5,895 nucleotides of DNA, taken from NCBI GenBank assembly GCA_002500485.1, contig DLRJ01000072.1, forward strand, positions 88,742 to 94,636. The letters run 5' to 3'. The stretch is from Dehalococcoidia bacterium UBA7891 (GTDB taxonomy: Bacteria; Chloroflexota; Dehalococcoidia; Lucifugimonadales; UBA826). The translations under genes and the position numbers were made by a program. Positions 1 through 5,445 of the stretch are shown one piece after another. The notes under the pieces are model-generated. The model saw nothing but the letters and a program-made list of their open reading frames with translations. It ran no database searches and was not told where the DNA came from. Every line of letters begins with the position of its first letter. Position 1 is the first letter of the stretch.

Positions 1-561
1 AGAGGTCCTAGAGGTGGATTCATTTTGGGTAAAAATGAAATGGGAAAAGCCCTAAACAGCGCTGTCTTCCCCAATATGCAAGGAGGCCCTCTAGAACACA
101 CCATAGCCGCAAAAGCCGTTGCCTTTAAAGAAGCAGCAACGGATGAGTTTATAGAATACCAAAAGCAGGTAGTTGCTAATGCGAAAGCCTTGGCTGAAAC
201 CTTGCAGCAAGGTGGATTACGTCTGGTTTCTGGAGGAACCGATAATCATATGACATTAGTTGACGTGACTCCCATAAAAATCTCTGGAAAACAAGCTGAA
301 GAGGCACTTAGCAAAGCAAACATTGTAATTAACAGAAATGCTATCCCGTTTGATACAAAACCACCCAGGCAAGCTAGCGGCATCAGACTTGGTACACCAG
401 CTATCACAAGTAGAGGAATGAAAGTACGCGAGGCCACTACCGTGGGTAGGCTAATCCTTAAGGTCCTGACCAATATTGGGGACCCATCGGTGGAAGAAAA
501 TGTCAAGCATGAGATTCTTAAATTAACTTCCTCTTTTCCAGTCCCGGGCATCACGAGCTAG
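1..561 (+). CDS. glyA: Serine hydroxymethyltransferase, C-terminal part (5' end outside window)
   Basis: This PLP enzyme interconverts serine plus tetrahydrofolate with glycine plus methylene-tetrahydrofolate in the cytoplasm, feeding one-carbon metabolism. The window opens in frame at RGPRGGF, which directly follows the family's PLP-lysine motif (THKTL). The Schiff-base lysine therefore lies three codons upstream of base 1, and the true start is outside. Visible family blocks are FPNMQGGPLEHTIAAKAVAFKEA (about 61-140), the GTDNHMTLVDV strand (about 235-270), and SGIRLGTPAIT, whose Arg at 385-387 corresponds to the substrate-carboxylate-binding Arg of E. coli GlyA (R363). The 186 visible residues are close to the expected C-terminal portion of a roughly 415-residue protein, and the frame ends at TAG with no disruption. 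It converges on the next gene with only 36 bp between stop codons. The identification is secure. Confidence 0.96.
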   Translation, partial: RGPRGGFILGKNEMGKALNSAVFPNMQGGPLEHTIAAKAVAFKEAATDEFIEYQKQVVANAKALAETLQQGGLRLVSGGTDNHMTLVDVTPIKISGKQAEEALSKANIVINRNAIPFDTKPPRQASGIRLGTPAITSRGMKVREATTVGRLILKVLTNIGDPSVEENVKHEILKLTSSFPVPGITS

Positions 562-576
562 CCTAGGAAGGTTAGC
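557..576 (+). terminator. Short hairpin at the glyA stop, possible weak terminator between convergent genes
   Basis: GCTAGCC (557-563) and GGTTAGC (570-576) can form a 7-bp stem with one G-U pair around a 6-nt loop. It overlaps the glyA stop codon and lies 22 nt beyond the stop of the opposing gene. No T-run follows on either strand, and on the minus strand the wobble becomes an A-C mismatch. If it helps termination it is not a classical intrinsic terminator. Confidence 0.25.
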
Positions 577-597
577 CTGTGATGCAATTGGAATAAC

Positions 598-1965
598 TTA
601 AGAGCCCCAAGGAGTGATTGCTTCCTTAAGTGCTTTATACCCATCCAAGAAGCCAGGTCTGTTTTCTCCATATATCCGATCAAAAGCTGCTAATGAGGCG
701 TCTAACCAGTTTCTCAACTCAGAATTCCCAGGATTGGCATCTATGTAGGCATCTCGTATAAGCACAAAATGAATACGAGGATCGTATGGTCTCTTCGTTC
801 CACCCAAAGATTCATCCCCGTCTAAAAGCCTAAGTAACATTGCATCAGCAGAGCCAAGGGTTTGTTCATGTATCGGCGGACCATCCATCCTATGCATGAC
901 TGAAGTCATATCCCTTCCGTTACCGGTGGTATATCCCATCTCAGACCAAGCATCCCACATATTCACATTTTTACCGACGTACTGTACTACCTTATCCCCA
1001 AACGCTCGTAAAGGGTCTGAAATGTCTGCGAGTAGATCAGTCAATCTATCCCCATCCAAGTCGGTAGCCAACACTATAGTGTCTCGTTTTTCAATTAGAT
1101 CCCAGATTAATAACCCATAATTGGTGTCTGAGATATGTTGTTCGATCCTACCTCCCCAATGTTCCATCCCGTCCTTAAAATCTGGAGGTAGCAATGAGAC
1201 TATCCGATCAATTCTTTCTTTATGCTCTTCGTATGGGTCAACCGCATACCTCCTCCCCACTTCAAATTTAGTGCCTTTTAGTAACCAAGAATGCAATCCA
1301 GCATTGATACCATCTTCCATAGCCTGGGTAGGTTTCATTGCGACCCGACCTAGATGGCCGCTGTCGTTTACCATCTTGAGGAAAAGTCGATTAGCGTAGG
1401 CCATTTGAATACCTGGTGTATTCATTTCCGAATGTACAATTCCTGCATCATCCACTACAAATTTATCCCTATCCTGTGAATATGGTAGGCAAGGCATACA
1501 CCTAACAACAGTAATCGGACCATACGGCCTAACATTGCAGTAGACTCCCGCCTGTGTTCTGAGGGGGGCGTTGGCTGACTTTCCCATCACGACAACTTTA
1601 TTGCCATGCCCATCATTGACATAAGCATCTCCTGCTGTGGACCATTTAATTGAAGTACATGGCATGTTTCCAAACCAACCCAGAGAAGCTAATTTAGTAT
1701 CATGCCTATATTGTGACCACATTGGGACGGCATAAAACGGGAGGCCCAATATGTCTACTGCAGCGATGGTCCCCAGAAGAGCATAGGCATCTGTCAAAGA
1801 GTGGGCAACGGGATTCACGACACCATCATGATTACCACCCTGCCAGACGACTGCATCTGAATAACCCTCTGGCCTTACTTCAGATGGTTCGAATAATCCA
1901 GACAAAAGGTTAAGTAAATCTCCTCCATCCGCCTCTGTTCGGGCAATGGATAATAAGTCAATCAT
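598..1965 (-). CDS. Conserved-looking protein of unknown function, 455 aa
   Basis: I do not recognise this family. The start at ATG 1965 is well supported: an AGAGGTG Shine-Dalgarno (1971-1977) sits 5 nt upstream. There is no signal peptide and no convincing membrane segment, so a cytoplasmic globular protein is likely. Visible features are an N-terminal region with QGGNHDGVVNP (residues 42-52); four cysteines at 103, 143, 156 and 159, the last two forming a CMPC motif; a DLDGDRLTD stretch (302-310) that fits the D-x-D-G-D-x-x-x-D calcium-loop pattern; and many Trp, Tyr, His and Asp residues. The mixture of His and Asp with GG turns would suit an enzyme, but I cannot name a reaction. It lies 171 bp downstream of the ThDP-enzyme gene on the same strand and may be co-transcribed with it. 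Base use looks like the neighbours, and there are no frameshifts. It ends with TAA. Confidence 0.85.
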   Translation of the reverse strand: MIDLLSIARTEADGGDLLNLLSGLFEPSEVRPEGYSDAVVWQGGNHDGVVNPVAHSLTDAYALLGTIAAVDILGLPFYAVPMWSQYRHDTKLASLGWFGNMPCTSIKWSTAGDAYVNDGHGNKVVVMGKSANAPLRTQAGVYCNVRPYGPITVVRCMPCLPYSQDRDKFVVDDAGIVHSEMNTPGIQMAYANRLFLKMVNDSGHLGRVAMKPTQAMEDGINAGLHSWLLKGTKFEVGRRYAVDPYEEHKERIDRIVSLLPPDFKDGMEHWGGRIEQHISDTNYGLLIWDLIEKRDTIVLATDLDGDRLTDLLADISDPLRAFGDKVVQYVGKNVNMWDAWSEMGYTTGNGRDMTSVMHRMDGPPIHEQTLGSADAMLLRLLDGDESLGGTKRPYDPRIHFVLIRDAYIDANPGNSELRNWLDASLAAFDRIYGENRPGFLDGYKALKEAITPWGS

Positions 1966-2136
1966 GAAAACACCTCTTTTATTTTTTTGTCAGCTTTATT
2001 GGATATTACCAAATTACGGCAACAGATTGTCCGAATAGAGAATATATTTGAATTGAGTTCTATAGTTCATATATTCAAAAGGGAGAGTATCTTGAGTTTA
2101 GAAGTGATTCAAATAAATACAAGACGTACCGACATG

Positions 2137-3780
2137 TTACTCCATTCTGGAACCGCCCCATGATCTAGATACGCCGGCGGAAGTGGGTTCAACTCTCACA
2201 TTAACTACAGCTGGCTTCCCACTCGAAAAAGCTCTATCTAAAGCAGGTTTGATCTCAGTAGGATCCTCCACTTTTTCCCCATAGCCGTGCAGAGCTTCGG
2301 CCATTCGGTCAAACTCAGTGAACCCTAATTCTCGACCAGGTTTTCTTTTACCAGGGGTGCGAGCAGTCCAACCTTCATTATTACTTATCACAGTCACTAC
2401 TGGCAGGTTATGACGTACTGCAGTATCTATTTCCATGGCGTTCATACCCATAGACCCGTCACCATGCAGTACAAGAACTTGCTTGTCTGGTTTTGCTACT
2501 TGCGCTCCAATCCCATATGGTAATCCCACCCCCATTGTCCCAGTCACACCGGAATTTAAACGATGTCCAGGCATATATGTCGATATAGATTGCCTTCCGA
2601 AATGCAAAATCTCGTTTCCGTCTACCGAGATGATGGCATCCCTGTCTAAAAATTCATCTATTTCTTTACATAAGCGTAATGGGTGTATAGGTGTTTGGTC
2701 GGAATTGAGCAATGGGGCAGTTTGGGCCATCCTTTTTTCATTGGCTTCACGTAACCCTACTATCCAAGGAGATTCCAGTGCACCAGAAAAATCTGGGCTC
2801 CTTTGTTCGGCTAATTCCAATAATTGGCTCATGACTGCCTTTGCATCTCCAAAAATGCCCATTTCTATATCCCGATTATGACCAAGCTCAGCTTCATTAA
2901 TATCTATCTGTATGATTTTTGCACCCGGTGCAAAACGTTGCCCATAATTCATCATCCAATTCATTCGAGTCCCAACTACCAACACAACATCTGATTCCCT
3001 CATAGCAGTGGAGCGTGCTCCTTGAAACGAAACAGCATGGTCTTCCGGAACTAAACCTCTTGACATGGGAGCCGTGTAAAAGGGGATGCTAGTCACATCA
3101 ACAAACTTTTCTAATTCTGGAGCCGCGCCAGAAAAAAAAGCGCCCCCGCCAGCAAATAACAACGGCCTTTCTGCGTTAGCGATAAGTCCCATAGCTCTTT
3201 CTATATCTCCAGAAGTAGCCACTGGCCTAGTGCGTTCCACTGCCCTTGAAGGTGTTGGTATCGAATCCTCTTCCACTTCCTCGTAAAGTACATCTCCTCC
3301 GCAATCGATATAAACTGGCCCTGGTCGACCGCTCTGAGCCTGTCGGTATGCAGTACTAACGACTTCCGGAAATCTAGAGGCCATTGTGGGTCTGTGCCAA
3401 TATTTGCACAAGGGCTGCATTATGCCTACCTGATCCACTTCTTGAAAGGTATCCCTTCCTATCTCATGCACTGCACTTGCCCCACCTAAAATAATCATAG
3501 GGGCACAGTCGATAGATGCTGTATAGACCCCCGTTATTAAATTCAAAGTACCAGGTCCGGAAGCAGCCATGACCACACTAGGCTTTCCTGTGACGCGAGA
3601 GTATGCATGGGCAGCCATAGCAGCGGCTTGCTCGTGCCGGAAGTCTACGGTTCTAATTCCTACATCCTGGCACTCCATAATCGTATCGAAGTTGGGTCCA
3701 CCCATTAGGTAAAAGAGCGTATCGACTCCTTCTTCCTTCAAGGTCCTAGCAATAAGGTAATTACCGCTTACTTTCACCAT
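2137..3780 (-). CDS. ThDP-dependent enzyme, acetolactate synthase / 2-hydroxyacyl-CoA lyase type
   Basis: The 547 residues have the usual three-domain layout of this superfamily. The N-terminal pyrimidine-binding domain (about 1-170) carries the ThDP-activating Glu50 in RHEQAAAMAAHAYSR, the SGPGTLN loop (74-80) and an FQE motif (112-114) as in acetolactate synthases. A central nucleotide-domain-like region spans about 190-330. The C-terminal pyrophosphate-binding domain (about 370-530) has the Mg/ThDP motif beginning GDGSMGMNAMEIDTA (440) and ending NN (467-468). Such enzymes cleave or join C-C bonds next to a carbonyl, for example acetolactate synthase, oxalyl-CoA decarboxylase, 2-hydroxyacyl-CoA lyase and benzaldehyde lyase. 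The sequence alone does not fix the substrate. No regulatory small subunit (ilvN) is adjacent, which argues against a standard branched-chain operon. An AGGAG site (3790-3794), 9 nt upstream of ATG 3780, supports the start. It ends with TAA. Confidence 0.92.
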   Translation of the reverse strand: MVKVSGNYLIARTLKEEGVDTLFYLMGGPNFDTIMECQDVGIRTVDFRHEQAAAMAAHAYSRVTGKPSVVMAASGPGTLNLITGVYTASIDCAPMIILGGASAVHEIGRDTFQEVDQVGIMQPLCKYWHRPTMASRFPEVVSTAYRQAQSGRPGPVYIDCGGDVLYEEVEEDSIPTPSRAVERTRPVATSGDIERAMGLIANAERPLLFAGGGAFFSGAAPELEKFVDVTSIPFYTAPMSRGLVPEDHAVSFQGARSTAMRESDVVLVVGTRMNWMMNYGQRFAPGAKIIQIDINEAELGHNRDIEMGIFGDAKAVMSQLLELAEQRSPDFSGALESPWIVGLREANEKRMAQTAPLLNSDQTPIHPLRLCKEIDEFLDRDAIISVDGNEILHFGRQSISTYMPGHRLNSGVTGTMGVGLPYGIGAQVAKPDKQVLVLHGDGSMGMNAMEIDTAVRHNLPVVTVISNNEGWTARTPGKRKPGRELGFTEFDRMAEALHGYGEKVEDPTEIKPALDRAFSSGKPAVVNVRVEPTSAGVSRSWGGSRME

Positions 3781-3842
3781 GCGAAATATCTCCTGAAAAT
3801 CGGATTAAGCTTAGTTAACGAAGGCAAGGTTATCACAGACCC

Positions 3843-3881
3843 AAAAAAAGCCACAAAACCAATAAATCTTCAGTGATTTTG
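3843..3881 (-). terminator. Possible AT-rich intrinsic terminator after rnc
   Basis: On the minus strand CAAAAUC (3881-3875, overlapping the rnc 3' end and just before its stop) can pair with GGUUUUG (3860-3854): seven pairs including one U-G, with a 14-nt loop. Four bases later comes a run of seven U (3849-3843). The stem is weak and the loop long, so termination would be partial at best. If real, it separates the DsbA-like/rnc unit from the ThDP-enzyme gene. Confidence 0.3.
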
Positions 3882-4544
3882 AAATTTCGTTAAGGCGTTT
3901 GCGGCAGCTTGCATTTCAGCTTTACTAATACTAGACCCAACCCCATTACCCATAATTTTATCCCCAATCAACACATCAACAACAAATATAGGATTATGAT
4001 CAGGTCCATCTCTGGATATCAACTTATAATCAGGTGTAAATGATGTTTTTGATTGAACTAGGATTTGAAGGTCTGTTTTAGGGTCGTTACGACCTTTCAC
4101 AAACCCAGTCCCGGGTGATTCAATATTCAGATTTTGCAAAACGAATTGACTGGCCGCTGCATATCCCCTGTCTAGGAGCAGTGCCCCAACCAAGGCTTCG
4201 AAGGCATTAGCCAAATTCGAATCCTTATCTCTTCCTCCGGAGGCTTCTTCCCCTTTGCCCAATAACAAATAGTTACCCATACCTAACTTCCTTGCAACTT
4301 TTGCCAACGACACACCACTCACGATGTTCGATCGCAGTTTGGTTAAGTCTCCTTCATTAAAATCCGGAAATTTTTCATACAACGACTGCGCTATTACGGC
4401 GTCAATGACTGCATCCCCCAAAAATTCAAGCCTCTCATTAGAGTGATCTTCGCGACCATCGGATTCATTAACCCAGGAAGAGTGGGTAAGGCTCATATGG
4501 AATAATTCTTTGTCTATGAACTTATGTTCAACCTTCGCCAACAT
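3870..4544 (-). CDS. rnc: Ribonuclease III
   Basis: RNase III is a cytoplasmic, Mg-dependent endonuclease that cuts double-stranded RNA, including rRNA precursors. The 224 residues match the usual bacterial length. The catalytic domain holds the signature NERLEFLGDAVID, with metal and catalytic acids E37, E40 and D44, and the second block LANAFEALVGALLLD with E116. At the position of E. coli D114 there is Asn113, a substitution I believe occurs in other bacterial RNase IIIs. A C-terminal double-stranded-RNA-binding domain spans about 154-222 (DPKTDLQILVQ through SKAEMQAAANALTKF). ATG 4544 must be the start or upstream limit, because an in-frame TAA lies directly before it (4547-4545). The Shine-Dalgarno is weak (GGA about 11 nt upstream), which fits translational coupling to the DsbA-like gene ending 22 bp earlier. 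The stop is TGA, showing that TGA normally terminates in this genome. Confidence 0.96.
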   Translation of the reverse strand: MLAKVEHKFIDKELFHMSLTHSSWVNESDGREDHSNERLEFLGDAVIDAVIAQSLYEKFPDFNEGDLTKLRSNIVSGVSLAKVARKLGMGNYLLLGKGEEASGGRDKDSNLANAFEALVGALLLDRGYAAASQFVLQNLNIESPGTGFVKGRNDPKTDLQILVQSKTSFTPDYKLISRDGPDHNPIFVVDVLIGDKIMGNGVGSSISKAEMQAAANALTKFQNH

Positions 4545-4566
4545 TTAGAAATCTATCCAGATATGA

Positions 4567-5196
4567 CTAGACCGCCCCTTTGGGCCAGGGGGGCTGTGGT
4601 CGTTTCACTTCTCCTATGTATGACCTACTTTCAAACAATCCTAGAAAATGTTTAAACGCATCCACAGACTCCTCTTCTGGAGGAATAAAGGTTTTTAGAT
4701 AAGCAGATTGGCCGTTACCAAAAACAAAGGTAGGAGTCCCGAAAGCTCCGTGGATATCAACCGCCTCGGTATGATCGTTTGCAATTATTTCTACAAGTTT
4801 TGGATCTTTAATATCAGATTTAAATTGCTCAATATTCAACCCACAGCCTTCGGCCAACTTGATGAACATTGAATCGTCGTTTAATGGCGCTCTTGACCCA
4901 CCATGTCGCTCAGTAAGCAAAGCCAGGAAAAATTTATCGAAACGCTCATCTCCTTGCCTTTTGGCCGCCTCCCCCGCTATTGAGGCCATCAAAGATCGCG
5001 TGGAAGTATAATCTTCTTCTTGCCAAACCCTCCAATCGCCAGGATCTTTCGCGTTAATCTGTTGTAAGGAAAAATTCCTCCAGTTCAACTTTAAATCATC
5101 CCCATAGTGCTCTTTGACTTTATCCAGCCACACGGCTGCATTGTAAACGTAGGGTCAAGCAAAATCGTAGAATATATCAAATTCCATTTTGTTCAT
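4567..5196 (-). CDS. DsbA/FrnE-like thioredoxin-fold oxidoreductase, probable selenoprotein (Sec at codon 14)
   Basis: Starting at ATG 5196, the frame encodes 209 residues if the TGA at 5157-5155 is read through as selenocysteine. The first beta strand, MEFDIFYDFA, leads straight into [TGA]-PYVYNAA, so the TGA occupies the place of the nucleophilic Cys in DsbA-family proteins (DFxCPxxY). The rest fits the family: an NFSLQQIN segment (41-48), a helical insertion (about 60-140), the cis-proline loop GTPTFVF (P155) and a helical C-terminus. The only other cysteine is C118, so the site would be a lone selenol without a CxxC partner. The likely role is thiol/selenol redox or isomerase chemistry. 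No signal peptide is seen, suggesting a cytoplasmic location. It is closely followed by rnc (22 bp). Alternatives are a Cys codon mutated to TGA (recent pseudogene) or a sequencing error. The intact downstream frame and the SECIS-like hairpin favour Sec. A naive call starting at GTG 5133 would lose the active site. Confidence 0.8.
5122..5141 (-). promoter_or_regulatory. Candidate bacterial SECIS element
   Basis: In the minus-strand RNA, CAGCC (5138-5134) pairs perfectly with GGCUG (5129-5125) around the loop GUGU (5133-5130). Below a G-G mismatch, two further pairs form (A5141-U5122, U5140-A5123). The loop begins 21 nt after the in-frame UGA. Bacterial SECIS elements lie inside the coding region just after the UGA, with a short loop that has a G at its start, and are bound by SelB; the known E. 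coli fdhF element has a GU in its loop. The geometry here fits. It is inferred by hand folding only. Confidence 0.6.
5155..5157 (-). other. In-frame UGA, candidate selenocysteine codon (residue 14)
   Basis: The minus-strand codon is TGA, flanked by GCT (Ala) and CCC (Pro), in the same frame as both the upstream ATG 5196 and the downstream 195 sense codons. It falls at the catalytic Cys position of the DsbA fold. One base change (TGC/TGT to TGA) would give the same picture by mutation. Confidence 0.7.
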
Positions 5197-5202
5197 ATTT
5201 AT

Positions 5203-5206
5203 CTCC
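5203..5206 (-). promoter_or_regulatory. Shine-Dalgarno of the DsbA-like gene, sets its start
   Basis: GGAG on the minus strand lies 6 nt before ATG 5196. This spacing supports initiation upstream of the TGA rather than at the internal GTG 5133, which lies within the hairpin loop and has no comparable site in front. A second in-frame ATG (5187) is less well placed. Confidence 0.75.
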
Positions 5207-5237
5207 AATCTTTGTAAGGCTACTGTCGTTAGTTTAC

Positions 5238-5288
5238 CTTAAAGCGACTGAAATGATACAACTCTACCGCAACTCTTAAAGCGTCTGA
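5238..5288 (+). repeat. Pair of 14-bp direct repeats, CTTAAAGCGWCTGA
   Basis: CTTAAAGCGACTGA (5238-5251) and CTTAAAGCGTCTGA (5275-5288) match at 13 of 14 positions and start 37 bp apart. They lie closer to the DsbA-like start, in its presumed promoter zone, and could be paired sites for a regulator. The function is unknown. Confidence 0.6.
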
Positions 5289-5316
5289 GTCCGCTACCCT
5301 AGTCCGCTACCCTAGT
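5288..5316 (+). repeat. 13-bp tandem duplication, AGTCCGCTACCCT x 2.2
   Basis: Two perfect head-to-tail copies (5288-5300, 5301-5313) are followed by the first three bases of a third. The first base overlaps the end of the second 14-bp direct repeat. A recent slippage duplication would explain it. It may alter spacing between regulatory sites of the divergent promoters. Confidence 0.85.
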
Positions 5317-5320
5317 TGGT

Positions 5321-5360
5321 TGTTACATTTTGTTAACATTGACGCAATAACAAAGTAACA
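5321..5360 (+). promoter_or_regulatory. Imperfect inverted repeat upstream of glnA, possible operator
   Basis: TGTTACATTTTGTTA (5321-5335) and TAACAAAGTAACA (5348-5360) are inverted copies, identical except for two extra bases in the left arm, separated by 12 bp. The outer halves contain GTTAC and GTAAC, resembling half-sites bound by nitrogen regulators of the GlnR type. The position, about 85-125 bp before the glnA start, suits an activator or repressor site. The regulator is not identified; the site is inferred from symmetry and context. Confidence 0.4.
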
Positions 5361-5445
5361 GCACGGTAAGATAATTATAAAAAGACAAAGCTGGGCTCAT
5401 TGTTCTACCGAATGACCACTTAGAAAAAATTGGAGAATTGCTTTT

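Larger units (their letters stand above)
5197..5445. promoter_or_regulatory. Divergent intergenic region between the DsbA-like gene and glnA
   Basis: This 249-bp gap must carry promoters for both directions. It is rich in repeats: two 14-bp direct copies (5238-5251, 5275-5288), a 13-bp tandem duplication (5288-5316) and an imperfect inverted repeat (5321-5360). Toward glnA there is a TTGACG (5339-5344) and a GATAAT (5370-5375), but they are 25 bp apart, too far for a standard sigma-70 pair, so only the -10-like element can be offered. I see no sigma-54 (GG-N10-GC) site and no small gene. Confidence 0.5.

Noticed and set aside
246..554. Minus-strand open frame inside glyA, and similar plus-strand frames inside the minus-strand genes (896-1399, 1713-1913, 2435-2881, 3086-3286)
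   Set aside because: These are overlapping shadows of clearly real genes, without ribosome sites or recognisable domains.
2040..2076. Inverted repeat GAATATAT / ATATATTC with a 21-bp spacer between the ThDP-enzyme and unknown genes
   Set aside because: The short A/T-only arms are expected by chance in this AT-rich spacer, and no terminator-like T-run follows.
3829..3856. Sigma-70-like promoter before the ThDP-enzyme gene on the minus strand (TTGTGG, 16 bp, GATAAC)
   Set aside because: Both hexamers match the consensus poorly (3/6 and 4/6), so it is not distinguishable from background in this AT-rich gap.
3781..3872. Read-through of the rnc TGA, since the frame stays open for about 30 codons beyond it
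   Set aside because: RNase III is already full length, the extension has no recognisable domain, and an open run of this length is not rare by chance.
4567..5133. 188-residue version of the DsbA-like protein starting at GTG 5133
   Set aside because: It lacks the first beta strand and the active site, has no ribosome site in front, and the same frame continues upstream to a well-placed ATG, interrupted only by the TGA.
5134..5196. Global UGA reassignment (UGA = Trp or Gly)
   Set aside because: The complete rnc ends in TGA after a full-length dsRNA-binding domain, Trp is encoded by TGG throughout, and no other gene contains an in-frame TGA.
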